Below, one piece after another: positions 45,086 through 54,557 of a stretch of 56,065 nucleotides of DNA. Under the pieces are notes generated by a model that had not been told where the DNA came from, made no database searches, and saw only the letters and a list, made by a program, of their open reading frames with translations. Source of the stretch: Spirulina sp. CCY15215 (GTDB lineage Bacteria; Cyanobacteriota; Cyanobacteriia; Cyanobacteriales; Spirulinaceae). The position numbers and the translations under genes were made by a program. Each line of letters begins with the position of its first letter. Position 1 is the stretch's first letter. The DNA is taken from assembly GCF_016888125.1 (NCBI RefSeq), contig NZ_JACSWA010000603.1, positions 1-56,065 on the forward strand, written 5' to 3'.

Positions 45086-46009
45086 ATGTTGGTAAAAACG
45101 AAGTTCAAACAGATTTTTCTATCCTTTTGTTTTGCAATCCTACTGTTTTTAAATACGGGTTGCGTTGCTATTGAACGCATTGATGATGAAACCGTTTTGT
45201 TGAAGTTTCCTGTGATGAATGAGGATATTTTTCCATTTAATGGTAAGATATTTCCTCTATTTAAAAAAGATGAGGAAAGTTCAGTATCAGATCAATCAGA
45301 GGTTATAGATAAAGTTATAGAAGAAAATGGATCGGAAGAAGCATCAACATCTGAAATAATAGAATTAGAATTTTCTCAAGAACAAGAGGAAAAAATTGCA
45401 CCGGATATAGAACCTGTAGAAGAGGCGATCGAAACAATAGAAGAAACTGTTACATCGGAAAACGAGGAAGAAATTGCTTCAGAGATAGAACCTGTAGAAG
45501 AAACTGTTGCATCGGAAAACGAGGAAGAATCTTCAATTCCTATTATTTCTGCTGAAGAACAAGAGGAAGAAGTTAGTTCAGATATAGAACCTGTAGAAGA
45601 GGCGATCGAAACAATAGAAGAAACTGTTACATCGGAAAACGAGGAAGAAATTGCTTCAGATATAGAACCTGTAGAAGAAACTGTTGTATCGGAAAATGAG
45701 GAAGAATCTTCAATTCCAATGATTTCTGCTGAAGAACAAGAGGAGGAAATTGCTTCAGATATAGAACCTGTAGAAGAAACTGTTGCATCGGAAAACGAGG
45801 AAGAATCTTCAATTCCAATGATTTCTGCTGAAGAACAAGAGGAAGAAATTGCTTCAGATATAGAACCTATAGAAGATGCGATCGCAGTCCCGAAAACAGA
45901 AAAAGATTTTACGCTTATTTTATTTCCTAAAAGCGATCGCCAAGAATCCGTTATCCTCAATCAAGAAACCTATAAAAAGATTTTGAGGATTCTAAGAACA
46001 TCTGAATAG
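45086..46009 (+). CDS. Lipoprotein with long Glu-rich tandem repeats
   Basis: A lipoprotein signal (FLSFCFAILLFLNTGC) leads to a Cys anchor. Residues about 105-265 are an acidic repeat region with period 59 aa (177 bp) for the first two copies and a nested 33-aa unit after that (EETVxSENEEESSIPMISAE). The C-terminal 40 residues (DFTLILFPKSDRQESVILNQ) are non-repetitive. Net charge is strongly negative, so the repeat is probably an extended surface stalk. No similarity recognised. It follows the preceding gene after 24 bases; GGAG at ten bases supports the ATG. Confidence 0.68.
   Translation: MLVKTKFKQIFLSFCFAILLFLNTGCVAIERIDDETVLLKFPVMNEDIFPFNGKIFPLFKKDEESSVSDQSEVIDKVIEENGSEEASTSEIIELEFSQEQEEKIAPDIEPVEEAIETIEETVTSENEEEIASEIEPVEETVASENEEESSIPIISAEEQEEEVSSDIEPVEEAIETIEETVTSENEEEIASDIEPVEETVVSENEEESSIPMISAEEQEEEIASDIEPVEETVASENEEESSIPMISAEEQEEEIASDIEPIEDAIAVPKTEKDFTLILFPKSDRQESVILNQETYKKILRILRTSE
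45415..45880. repeat. Nested 177-bp and 99-bp coding tandem repeat
   Basis: GAACCTGTAGAAGAGGCGAT recurs exactly 177 bp apart (45424 versus 45601 at the shared GGC). A 99-bp unit containing GAATCTTCAATTCC and TCTGCTGAAGAACAAGAGG then repeats. Unit boundaries keep the reading frame. Copy number is probably variable between strains. Confidence 0.8.
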
Positions 46010-46100
46010 TGCCAATTTAAAAACAATAAGCTCTCAAAAGTTCTCAAAATAGTAAGGGAAGCATAAAAGCTACCATTAAGACCAAAAACACAAACAAAGA

Positions 46101-47483
46101 ATGCTTGCTATGAATATTTTTAACGCTTGGTTCTTTCGCAAACCACATCGCAGGCAAGGCTTCTTTCTACTACCATTTCTGCTTTCCCTGCTGTTTTTCC
46201 TAACATTTTCTTCCCTTGCTCCTTCTGTCTCCCAGGCCAAACCTTCTCGTGTAGATACTCTTCTCGATCGCGGCGAGATATCAGAAGCGATCGCAATGGT
46301 AGAAACGGGTTGGAAAAAAGACTATCAAAACTTCTATCGGCACAAATATGAACAACCGATTCAACAAACCGAGGCGATCGCCCAAAAACTCCTCGATATA
46401 GCTCGAGAAACCGGGGAAAATCCCGCCGTCATCTGGGCATTTTCTCGCCCCGAAGACCTAGTTATTCTGCTGATTACTCCTGGAAATGAACCCATTAGTT
46501 TCACCATTGCCGAGGCAGATAGCGAAGAACTTGATATTATGGCAACAACCTTTCGCCGGGAAGTTGCTAACCCTCGTAGAGTCAATGGCTTTGCCTATAG
46601 AAGAGCCTCCCAACAACTTTATCAGTGGTTGATTGCACCGATCAAACCTATCCTCGAAAGCCAACAGATCGACACCCTTTTATTTTGCGTTGGCGAAAAC
46701 CTGCGATCGCTTCCATTTGCAGCACTTCACGACGGAGAACAATTCCTGATTGAAAAATATAGCCTCGCGACAATCCCCGCCTTTAGCCTCACAGAAACTA
46801 CCTACACCGATATCCGCAACGCTCGAGTTTTGGCCATGGGAGCCTCAGAATTTCAAGAACAAATCCCCTTACCGGGAGTGGAAGTCGAACTGTCGGCGAT
46901 CGTGCCAGAATTGTGGCCGGGGTCAGCCTTCCTCAATCAGAACTTTACCATCGCTAACCTGCAAGCCGAACGCCAACAAGACCCAGTTCAAATTATCCAT
47001 CTTGCTACCCACGCGGAGTTTAAATCTGGAGCCCCCGATCGCTCCTATATTCAATTTAGCGATCGCCAACTTTCCCTCGATCGCCTTGAGGAACTGGGCT
47101 GGAAAGATCCTCCCGTAGAATTGTTAGTTTTAAGTGCTTGTCAGACAGCATTAGGCGATCGCGACGCAGAATTAGGGTTTGCAGGATTGGCAGTACAAGC
47201 AGGAGTGAAAACCGCGATCGCCAGTTTGTGGTCTGTGAGCGATATCGGGACTCTCGCCTTAATGAGCGAATTTTATCAGCAATTAAGAACCGCCCCCATT
47301 AAAACCGAGGCACTGCGACAGGCTCAACTTGCCATGATTCGCGGCGATATTCGCTTAGAAGGGGCAACTTTGGTCAATTCCGGAGGCGCGATCGAATTGC
47401 CTTCAGATTTGCCCTTTGCTCGCGTTAATTTGGCTCATCCTTATTATTGGTCGGCTTTCGTGGCGATCGGCTCTCCGTGGTGA
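46101..47483 (+). CDS. Exported CHAT-domain (caspase-like) protease
   Basis: The 460-residue protein has a hydrophobic N-terminal segment (FFLLPFLLSLLFFLTFSSLA, about residues 22-45) that looks like a signal peptide or anchor. A CHAT domain follows, with the catalytic His in IIHLATHAEF (about 302) and Cys in LVLSACQTALG (about 346). CHAT proteases are caspase/separase relatives with roles in signalling and defence; in cyanobacteria many have TPR partners, but this protein has none. The full C-terminal motif YYWSAFVAIGSPW is present. Confidence 0.83.
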   Translation: MLAMNIFNAWFFRKPHRRQGFFLLPFLLSLLFFLTFSSLAPSVSQAKPSRVDTLLDRGEISEAIAMVETGWKKDYQNFYRHKYEQPIQQTEAIAQKLLDIARETGENPAVIWAFSRPEDLVILLITPGNEPISFTIAEADSEELDIMATTFRREVANPRRVNGFAYRRASQQLYQWLIAPIKPILESQQIDTLLFCVGENLRSLPFAALHDGEQFLIEKYSLATIPAFSLTETTYTDIRNARVLAMGASEFQEQIPLPGVEVELSAIVPELWPGSAFLNQNFTIANLQAERQQDPVQIIHLATHAEFKSGAPDRSYIQFSDRQLSLDRLEELGWKDPPVELLVLSACQTALGDRDAELGFAGLAVQAGVKTAIASLWSVSDIGTLALMSEFYQQLRTAPIKTEALRQAQLAMIRGDIRLEGATLVNSGGAIELPSDLPFARVNLAHPYYWSAFVAIGSPW

Positions 47484-47546
47484 TTTTGCTAAATAACGAT
47501 CGATTTCTAGAGAAAAAAGAAGGAGTAAAACCTAGGATTCTCAAAC

Positions 47547-47565
47547 ATTGACAAAGATTGTCAAT
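47547..47565. promoter_or_regulatory. Palindromic operator candidate of parD
   Basis: Perfect 8-bp inverted repeat ATTGACAA-AGA-TTGTCAAT, 36 bases before the parD start. ParD proteins autoregulate by binding such palindromes. It includes a TTGACA that could also be a -35 box. Confidence 0.5.
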
Positions 47566-47601
47566 TCAGGCAGCATGGAAATGTAATCATGCAATCTGAC
47601 C

Positions 47602-47865
47602 ATGCACATCTCTCTCACTCCCCATCTTGAAAAGATGGTTAAAGAAAAAGTGGCTTTTGGCTCTTACAACAACGCCAGTGAGGTCATTCGCGAAGCCTTG
47701 CGCCTGATGGAGCAAAACGACCAAATGCTTGATGTCAAGCGTCAAGCCTTAAGAGATGCTGTTCTCTTGGGTTTTGACCAAGCCAAACGAGGAGAATTCA
47801 GCGATCGCTCGGTAGCAGAAATCATCGCTACCGCCAATAGTTCTACTGTAGAAGAGAATGCCTGA
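47602..47865 (+). CDS. parD: ParD-family antitoxin
   Basis: Antitoxin of 87 residues with the ParD/CopG ribbon-helix-helix region HISLTPHLEKMVKEKVAFGS and YNNASEVIREALRLMEQND, followed by the toxin-binding tail. It normally neutralises ParE and represses its own operon. Here the overlapping parE carries a nonsense codon, so the antitoxin may no longer have an active partner. A palindrome lies upstream. Confidence 0.88.
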   Translation: MHISLTPHLEKMVKEKVAFGSYNNASEVIREALRLMEQNDQMLDVKRQALRDAVLLGFDQAKRGEFSDRSVAEIIATANSSTVEENA

Positions 47866-48178
47866 ATATCGCCTGACGCGACTGGCCGATGCGGATCTTG
47901 TCGGAATTTGGCAGTACACTTATCAAACTTGGGGCAAACAGCAAGCGGATCGCTATCTCGGGTAGCTAGAACGCAGATTTATCGATCTTGCCCAAAATTC
48001 AGCGAAAGGGAGTCCGAGATCGGAATTATTTTCCTCTTGTCGAATGTACCCAGAAGGCAAGCATCTCATTTTTTACCGACCGTCGGATAATGGGATCGAA
48101 GTCGTTCGTGTTCTCCACGAGCGTATGAATGTTCCTCAATATTTCTCTGACTCCGCAACAGAAGAGGAGAAAAATTAA
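47858..48178 (+). pseudogene. parE: parE toxin gene with an in-frame amber codon
   Basis: The ATG overlaps the parD stop by eight bases. Codons 1-35 read MPEYRLTRLADADLVGIW and on to ADRYLG. Codon 36 is TAG (47963-47965). The frame then continues for 70 codons with LERRFIDLAQNS, MYPEGKHLIFYRPSDN and GIEVVRVLHERMNVPQYF. These are normal ParE/RelE-superfamily features, and homologues have Glu before LERRF, so a single GAG to TAG change would explain it. The product is probably a 35-residue fragment unless the stop is read through. Confidence 0.82.
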
Positions 48179-48196
48179 TGCGTTACGCTATTATTA

Positions 48197-49114
48197 ATGA
48201 CTCGCCAACCCCACGATCAATTCGCTAAACAATATCTTGAAGGACTACTCTCACCTCTCGGCGAAGTCAAAATCAGCCAAGAGGTGTCCTCAGAAGTGCG
48301 TCAAGTGGATGTTTACTTTTCTCCCTCACCCACTCCTCCATCGTCACCCCCAGACTTGGGATTACTCGGGCAAATCGTCGCGACTCCTTGTTCTCTCGAA
48401 CCCTTCCGCAACCAACCCAGTAACACCGATATTCGTAATTGTATGTTGAAACTGTACTCTCTCCACAGTCAACTACAGCGCCAAGCCAAACGAAGCAATC
48501 GCACTCTCACAGAAAACGATCTCCCGCAATTGTGGATTCTCACCCCTTCAGCCAGCGATCGCCTTCTCAAGAGTTTTTGTTTCTCCCGCAAGGACAAATG
48601 GGAACAAGGAGTATATTTTCTTGGAGAAGCGCCAAAAACAGCCCTCATCGCCATCAACTGCTTACCCGAAACCCCAGAAACTCTCTGGCTGAGAATATTA
48701 GGCAAAGGCAAAATTCAAGAACGCGCTATCCTAGAATTAGTCGCACTCGCAAGAAATAATCCCTTGCGAAGTCACGCCCTAGAACAAGTCGCCATTTGGC
48801 GAGTTAATTTGGAAATGCAAGCCAATCCTACCGCAGAAGAACGGGAGTTAATCATGACACTATCCCCAGCTTATCTCCAATGGCGAGAAGAAACCTTACA
48901 ACAGGGATTGCAACAGGGATTGCAACAAGGACAGCGTATGATGTTAGAAAATATCGCGATCGTGCGCTTTGGGTCGGTAGATGAAGAATTAACAAACATT
49001 ATCGATCGCCTCTTACAATTGCCCTCCCGAGAAGCCGTTTCCCTGCTCCTGCAATCCACCCGCACAGAACTATTAGAATGGTTGAGAAACCCAGAATTGA
49101 GAAATAATAACTAA
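48197..49114 (+). CDS. Rpn/PD-(D/E)XK nuclease-like protein
   Basis: The 305-residue protein begins with DQFAKQYLEGLLSPLGEVKI and VSSEVRQVDVYF. These resemble the N-terminal nuclease-like region of cyanobacterial Rpn/DUF4351-type proteins (Asp and a distant Glu/Gln-x-Asp). The C-terminal part has a short repetitive segment QQGLQQGLQQGQ near residue 236 and an Ile/Leu-rich helical tail, as in DUF4351 proteins. Such genes are often relatives of transposase accessory nucleases; activity is unproven. It follows parE after 18 bases and may belong to the same transcription unit. Confidence 0.65.
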   Translation: MTRQPHDQFAKQYLEGLLSPLGEVKISQEVSSEVRQVDVYFSPSPTPPSSPPDLGLLGQIVATPCSLEPFRNQPSNTDIRNCMLKLYSLHSQLQRQAKRSNRTLTENDLPQLWILTPSASDRLLKSFCFSRKDKWEQGVYFLGEAPKTALIAINCLPETPETLWLRILGKGKIQERAILELVALARNNPLRSHALEQVAIWRVNLEMQANPTAEERELIMTLSPAYLQWREETLQQGLQQGLQQGQRMMLENIAIVRFGSVDEELTNIIDRLLQLPSREAVSLLLQSTRTELLEWLRNPELRNNN

Positions 49115-49477
49115 TCCAAAACGCAAATCTTAAAATTACTTCATCAACGCGATCGCATTTTTGATTAAGCGGAAATAACAGTAACGCGATCGGATTCTGA
49201 CGCGATCGCGCAAATTCAGCAGAAGTTAAATTTCACCCCAAATCTCACTTTAAAGAAAAGAGAAGAGATGTAAAGAAGTCTGATTCTTCCTCTCAGCAAA
49301 ATTTTTCAGCAAAATTTTTTCCTTCTTCCCCATTTTTGTTGGGATATGGTATTGATAGGAAAAAGCGGCACAAATGCAGAATCATGTTTTGCTTATAGTC
49401 TGTGCAGGGTAATCGTCTACCCCAAGCCCTTTGTAGGGGCGTTGAACTCAACGTCCGTATATTTATCATTAACGCTA
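49115..49477. other. Spacer before topA
   Basis: This 363-base spacer contains a tandem AGCAAAATTTTTC duplication near 49295, HIP1-like sites at 49150-49210 and a degenerate palindromic repeat at 49432. I see no gene or RNA. An open frame running upstream from topA through here is not topA-like. Confidence 0.45.
49432..49459. repeat. Degenerate second copy of the palindromic repeat
   Basis: Left arm TGTAGGGGCGTTGA faces right arm TCAACGTCCGTATA, with three mismatched or wobble positions. It is of the same type as the perfect palindrome that interrupts vapC. It lies 18 bases before the topA start. Confidence 0.55.
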
Positions 49478-52135
49478 ATGTCAACCCTTGTTATTGTCGA
49501 ATCGCCCACTAAAGCGCGGACTATCCGCAATTACTTACCCAATGGCTACCGCGTCGAAGCCTCAATGGGTCACGTTCGCGATTTGCCTTCCTCTGCTGAT
49601 GAAATTCCCCCCGCCCACAAGGACAAGGACTGGGCGAAATTAGGTGTTGATGTCAAAAATAAGTTTGCCCCCCTCTATGTCGTCCCCAAGACCAAAAAGA
49701 AGGTCGTTAAGGAACTCAAAGAAGCCCTGAAGGTGGCTGACGAACTCATCCTCGCTACTGACGAAGATCGCGAGGGAGAAAGCATCTCTTGGCACTTGCT
49801 GCAACTCCTGAAGCCAAAGGTGCCGACTAAACGCATGGTTTTCCACGAAATTACTGAGGATGCGATTCAAAAAGCATTGCAAAATTGTCGGGAAATCGAC
49901 GAAAACTTAGTTCGCGCCCAAGAAACTCGCCGCATTCTGGATCGCCTAGTCGGTTATACCCTCTCTCCCCTCCTCTGGAAGAAAATTGCTTACGGTTTGT
50001 CCGCCGGTCGCGTTCAGTCGGTATCAGTACGTTTGCTCGTCCGTCGTGAACGAGAACGCCGCGCTTTTATGTCTGGGGGATATTGGGATTTAAAAGCCAC
50101 CTTGGACCAAAATCAGAACCTGTTTGAAGCTAAACTGGTCACATTGAAGGGTAAAAAACTGGTGACAGGGAGTGATTTTGACTCCAATACCGGACAAATT
50201 GCCAAGGGCAAAGATGTGGTGTTGTTGAATGAAGAAGAAGCCACTGCTTTGCACGATCGCCTGATTGATAAAACTTGGAAAGTTGCCAATATTGAAGAAC
50301 GTCCCACCAAACGCCGCCCCTATCCTCCTTTTACCACCTCTACTCTGCAACAGGATGCCAACCGCAAATTAGGCTTATCGGCGCGGGATACCATGCGGAC
50401 GGCGCAGAAACTGTATGAGGAAGGTTACATTACCTATATGCGAACCGACTCCGTGCATTTGTCCGATGAGGCGATCGCGGCGGCGCGATCCTGTGTTGAG
50501 AAAAAGTACGGTAAGGAATATCTCAGCCCCAAACCGAAGCAATATACCACCAAAAGTAAAGGGGCGCAGGAAGCACACGAAGCTATTCGCCCGGCGGGTT
50601 CTACCTTTCGCACCCCCAAAGAAACCCGGTTAAGCGATCGCGAATTCCGACTCTATGACCTGATTTGGAAGCGGACGGTGGCCTGTCAGATGGCGGATGC
50701 TCGTCTCACACAAATCACGGTCAATATTGATGTAGAAGATGCAGGTTTTCGCGCTAATGGCAAGCGCATTGATTTTCCCGGTTTCTTCCGCGCCTATGTG
50801 GAAGGGTCTGACGATCCCGATGCTGCTTTGGAAAATCAAGAGGTGTTGTTACCGACTTTAAAAGCGGGAGATACGCCTAAATGTAGCGAACTCGAAGTTC
50901 TGCAACATGAAACCAAGCCTCCCGCCCGTTATTCGGAAGCATCTCTTGTGAAAATGCTGGAAAGTGAGGGGATAGGTCGTCCTAGCACCTATGCGAGTAT
51001 TATTGGCACCATTGTCGATCGCGGCTATGCCCAAATCCGCAATAAAACCCTGATTCCTACCTTTACCGCTTTTGCTGTCACCAGTTTATTAGAGACACAT
51101 TTTAACGACTTGGTAGACACTCGTTTTACCTCCCGCATGGAACAAACCCTGGATGATATTGCTACGGGAGAGGTGAAATGGTTGCCCTATTTGGAAGAGT
51201 TTTATTTAGGGGAAACGGGGTTAGAAAATCAAGTTAAAGTTCGTGAGGAAGAAATCGATCCCGGTGTTGCTAAAGCCGTTAATTTAGAAAATCTCGAGGC
51301 GAAGGTCAGAATCGGTCGTTTTGGTCCTTATATTGAGGTAGAAAATGGTGAGGAAAAGGTTGCTGCATCTATTCCCCCCGATTTAACTCCGGCAGATTTG
51401 AATCCCGAACAAGTTGAAATTTTGATCCGGCAAAAATTGGAAGGTCCTGATAAATTGGGATTACATCCGGAGACGGGAGAACCGATTTATATTCTCACGG
51501 GAAATTACGGACCTTATGTACAGTTAGGGGAAAAAACTGAGGAGAATAAAAAGCCCAAACGTGCCTCGCTTCCGAAGGGAATGAAACAGGAAGATTTAAC
51601 CCTCGATATTGCTGTTAGTTTATTGGCTTTGCCGCGAACTTTGGGGGTTAATCCCGCAACAGAAGCGAAAATTCAGGCTAATAATGGACGTTTTGGACCT
51701 TATGTCGTTCAAACTCAAGGCAAGGATAAAGATTATCGTTCAATTAAGGCTCCCGATGATGTTTTAACGATTACTTTAGAACGTGCTTTAGAACTTTTGG
51801 CGCAACCGAAAAAAGGACGCGGAAAGGGTTCTAAAACACCGTTACGGGAGTTAGGTAAACATCCCGATGATGATGTGCCGATTAATATTTATGAAGGTCC
51901 TTATGGGAAATATATCAAGCATGAAAAAATTAATGTTGGTATTCCTGAAGGAGAAACAGTAGAAAGTGTTACCTTAGAAATGGCTTTGAAGTTGTTGGCA
52001 GAAAAAGCAGCAACGAAGAAAACAACGCGAAAATCGACCACGAGGAAATCCACAACTACTAAAGCTAAAAAAACGACCAAAGCTAAAACCACAAGGGCGA
52101 AAAAGTCAACTAAAGCGAAGGATGAAGAAAAATGA
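49478..52135 (+). CDS. topA: DNA topoisomerase I
   Basis: Type IA topoisomerase relaxing negative supercoils. The Toprim domain begins [20 protein letters not shown]. The cleavage Tyr is in [11 protein letters not shown] (about residue 320). [12 protein letters not shown] and the gate region follow. The C-terminal part has several GRFGPYV-type repeats ([30 protein letters not shown]) and an extreme Lys/Thr-rich tail (about residues 850-885) likely binding DNA. Length 885 is typical for cyanobacteria. I use the ATG of MSTLVIVES; the in-frame extension further upstream is not conserved. Its stop overlaps the Uma2 start. Confidence 0.95.
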   Translation: MSTLVIVESPTKARTIRNYLPNGYRVEASMGHVRDLPSSADEIPPAHKDKDWAKLGVDVKNKFAPLYVVPKTKKKVVKELKEALKVADELILATDEDREGESISWHLLQLLKPKVPTKRMVFHEITEDAIQKALQNCREIDENLVRAQETRRILDRLVGYTLSPLLWKKIAYGLSAGRVQSVSVRLLVRRERERRAFMSGGYWDLKATLDQNQNLFEAKLVTLKGKKLVTGSDFDSNTGQIAKGKDVVLLNEEEATALHDRLIDKTWKVANIEERPTKRRPYPPFTTSTLQQDANRKLGLSARDTMRTAQKLYEEGYITYMRTDSVHLSDEAIAAARSCVEKKYGKEYLSPKPKQYTTKSKGAQEAHEAIRPAGSTFRTPKETRLSDREFRLYDLIWKRTVACQMADARLTQITVNIDVEDAGFRANGKRIDFPGFFRAYVEGSDDPDAALENQEVLLPTLKAGDTPKCSELEVLQHETKPPARYSEASLVKMLESEGIGRPSTYASIIGTIVDRGYAQIRNKTLIPTFTAFAVTSLLETHFNDLVDTRFTSRMEQTLDDIATGEVKWLPYLEEFYLGETGLENQVKVREEEIDPGVAKAVNLENLEAKVRIGRFGPYIEVENGEEKVAASIPPDLTPADLNPEQVEILIRQKLEGPDKLGLHPETGEPIYILTGNYGPYVQLGEKTEENKKPKRASLPKGMKQEDLTLDIAVSLLALPRTLGVNPATEAKIQANNGRFGPYVVQTQGKDKDYRSIKAPDDVLTITLERALELLAQPKKGRGKGSKTPLRELGKHPDDDVPINIYEGPYGKYIKHEKINVGIPEGETVESVTLEMALKLLAEKAATKKTTRKSTTRKSTTTKAKKTTKAKTTRAKKSTKAKDEEK

Positions 52136-52701
52136 GTCAAACCCTAGCAAGTATTCCCTGGACGAGTCGCGATTTAGAAGCACTTTCCGATAATGAATGG
52201 GTCCGTTATGAAATTATTAATGGAGAACTTTTTATGACGCGATCGCCTCATCGCAGACACCAACAAATTTGTTTTCGGATTGCTTTACAATTAGATACTT
52301 GGTCTGAGTCTAATAATTTGGGTGAAGCGATTATTATGCCTGGTTTGATTTTCTCTGATGCTGATAATGTCTCGCCGGATGTAGTTTGGGTGAGTCGTGA
52401 ACGATTAGAAGAAATAGAAGATGATGCGGGGCATTTATGTGGTGCGCCCGAGTTGGTGGTAGAAGTGATTTCCCGAGGAGGACAAAACGAATATCGCGAT
52501 CGCACTGCTAAACTGAAACTCTATTCGCTACAAGGGGTAAGGGAATATTGGATCGTCGATCGCTTTAACCAAAAAGTGGAAGTTTATCGGCGAGAAAATG
52601 CCCAGTTAAGTTTAATGGCAACTTTATTTGCTGAAGATGAAATAAATTCCCCCATTTTACCGGGATTTTCCAGCGCGATCGCCTGCTTTTTTCCGCATTA
52701 A
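52132..52701 (+). CDS. Uma2-family (DUF820) endonuclease-like protein
   Basis: A 189-residue PD-(D/E)XK fold protein. The family core is visible as [59 protein letters not shown] and [20 protein letters not shown]; acidic residues of the putative active site are present ([13 protein letters not shown]). Uma2 genes are strongly expanded in cyanobacteria, with unknown biological role. The start overlaps the topA stop by four bases (ATGA). Confidence 0.88.
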   Translation: MSQTLASIPWTSRDLEALSDNEWVRYEIINGELFMTRSPHRRHQQICFRIALQLDTWSESNNLGEAIIMPGLIFSDADNVSPDVVWVSRERLEEIEDDAGHLCGAPELVVEVISRGGQNEYRDRTAKLKLYSLQGVREYWIVDRFNQKVEVYRRENAQLSLMATLFAEDEINSPILPGFSSAIACFFPH

Positions 52702-52745
52702 AGGTTAAAACAATCGAACAATCCTAGAAAGTGAAGCTCTTTGGC

Positions 52746-54149
52746 TTAAACTGTGGGAAGTTGGCTCATTTTTTCGAGATCAAGAACTTTGGCTAACTCC
52801 TCTTCTGTCATTAAGCCTTTTTCGAGAACAATTTGACGGATAGATTTCCCTGTTTCCAAAGACTCTTTAGCCACCGATGCTGCATTCAAATAGCCAATAT
52901 GAGGATTTAATGCCGTCACCAACGCTAAACTTCCCTCGGCATAGTCCAAGCAGCGATCGTCTTGCACCGTAATTCCCTGGATACATTTCTCGCTTAATCC
53001 CGAAATTGCCTGACCTAAAATTTCAATCCCATTAATGAGATCGTAAGCGATCAATGGCATCATCACATTTAATTCTAACTGTCCCGCCTGTCCTGCCAAG
53101 GCGATCGCGCTATCGTAACCCATCACCTGAAAACACACCATAGAAAGCATTTCCGCCATTACTGGATTGTATTTTCCAGGCATAATCGACGATCCTGGCT
53201 GTACCGGAGGCAATTGAATCTCTTTTAATCCTGTCTTTGGTCCCGAATCCATTAAGCGCAAATCATGGGAAATTTTCACTAAATCCTGTGCTAAATTTCT
53301 TAATGCTCCCGAAACACTCACAAAAGGAGACATACTCTGCATTGCTGCCATTAAATGAGGCGCACTACTAAGAGGATGGTCGATATACCCTCCCAGCAAC
53401 TCCGCCACCCGAAAGCGATATTGAGGGTGAGTATTCAACCCAGTCCCCGAAGCACTTCCCCCCAAACCCAATACACACAAATCCTCTGAAGCATACTTGA
53501 TCCGTCGCAAATGATCGCCGAGAATTCTCGCCCAGGCGCGGAATCCTTCTCCCAAACGAACCGGGACAGCATCCTGTAAGTGAGTTCTTCCGGACTTAAC
53601 CACATCTTGAAAAGCGATCGCCTTTTCATTCAGTGCCGCGATCGCCGAATCTAAAGCCGGATACAAAGAATGAGTCAAAGCCAGTAATCCTCCAATCCGA
53701 ATCGCAGTCGGAATGACATCATTAGTAGACTGACCGTAATTAACATGGTCATTGGGACTGACGCGCTGATAATTTCCTTTTTCTGCTCCCAAAAGTTCTA
53801 GAGCGCGATTACCCAGCACCTCATTCACATTCATGTGATGAGAAGTTCCCGCCCCAGCCTGATAAACATCGACGACAAACTGATCGCGAAACTGTCCTTG
53901 CAGTACCTCATCAGCAGCTTGGGCGATCGCCCTCGCTATCTCATCAGGAATACAACCGAGTTCCCCATTGGCGATCGCCGTCGCTTTTTTGATTAAAATA
54001 CAGGCATCAATGTATGTAGAAAGGGGCTTAAGTCCGCTAATGGAGAAGTTTTCCGTCGCTCTGAGGGTTTGAATCCCATAGTAAACATCTTTGGGGATTT
54101 GGCGCTCCCCCATAGAGTCGCGTTCGATGCGATAATCTAATTCAGTCAT
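52746..54149 (-). CDS. aspA: Aspartate ammonia-lyase (fumarase/aspartase family)
   Basis: Converts aspartate to fumarate and ammonia (or fumarate hydration, if it were a fumarase). The family signature GSSIMPGKYNPVM (about residue 310) is present; Val is replaced by Tyr in the usual KVNP. The active-site region GAGTSHHMNVNEVLGNRALE and GQSTNDVIPTAIRI also match. RTHLQDAVPVRLGEGF supports aspartase, and the active-site base Ser lies in the GSSIMPGK loop. I start at the ATG (MTELDYRIERDSMGERQIP); a TTG start eight codons upstream gives a non-conserved extension. Convergent with Uma2. Confidence 0.83.
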   Translation of the reverse strand: MTELDYRIERDSMGERQIPKDVYYGIQTLRATENFSISGLKPLSTYIDACILIKKATAIANGELGCIPDEIARAIAQAADEVLQGQFRDQFVVDVYQAGAGTSHHMNVNEVLGNRALELLGAEKGNYQRVSPNDHVNYGQSTNDVIPTAIRIGGLLALTHSLYPALDSAIAALNEKAIAFQDVVKSGRTHLQDAVPVRLGEGFRAWARILGDHLRRIKYASEDLCVLGLGGSASGTGLNTHPQYRFRVAELLGGYIDHPLSSAPHLMAAMQSMSPFVSVSGALRNLAQDLVKISHDLRLMDSGPKTGLKEIQLPPVQPGSSIMPGKYNPVMAEMLSMVCFQVMGYDSAIALAGQAGQLELNVMMPLIAYDLINGIEILGQAISGLSEKCIQGITVQDDRCLDYAEGSLALVTALNPHIGYLNAASVAKESLETGKSIRQIVLEKGLMTEEELAKVLDLEKMSQLPTV

Positions 54150-54338
54150 GGATCTTTTAAATTCGGGTCGCAATGGCTGTAAAATTAATCCTATCAGGTT
54201 GTGCGATCACTGTTTCTGCAATACTCATAACTCTCTATTCTTCAGCAACAAATCGAGCCTGTAAGGGATTATCTCTCTAATCAACTGCGATCGGTCGAGT
54301 TTTGATAAGATATAAAACAAGACATTTCAACAAAAAAC

Positions 54339-54557
54339 ATGATGAATTACCTTTTAGAAACTGCGGTAGTGAGTGGAAGACAATTTCCCTTGGCTTTTAC
54401 TGCAGTTTATATTGTTGGTTTTATTGCCGCCGTGGGAATTGGCTCCATTGCTTGGTATAATTCAAAACGTCCCCCTGGATGGGAAGATAGAGAGCGTCCT
54501 GATTTTATCCCCAATGTAAAATCGGATGACAAGTCTGAAAAACCACCAAAATCGTAA
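54339..54557 (+). CDS. Psb35-like small thylakoid membrane protein
   Basis: A 72-residue protein with one membrane segment (AFTAVYIVGFIAAVGIGSIA, about residues 18-38) followed by WYNSKRPPGWEDRERPDFIP. This pattern matches the cyanobacterial photosystem II assembly protein Psb35 (Synechocystis Ssl2148), which stabilises CP47. I recall the match from memory, so the name is tentative. The family is restricted to cyanobacteria. A second Met at codon 2 is equally possible as start. Confidence 0.6.
   Translation: MMNYLLETAVVSGRQFPLAFTAVYIVGFIAAVGIGSIAWYNSKRPPGWEDRERPDFIPNVKSDDKSEKPPKS

Noticed and set aside
45376-45960. Long open frame on the minus strand across the Glu-rich repeat
   Set aside because: It is antisense to the repeat of the lipoprotein gene and its Ser-rich peptide merely mirrors that repeat. 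There is no start signal or family match.
49346-49477. Upstream in-frame extension of topA
   Set aside because: The 44 additional residues do not resemble topoisomerase and span a palindromic repeat. The conserved protein begins at MSTLVIVES.
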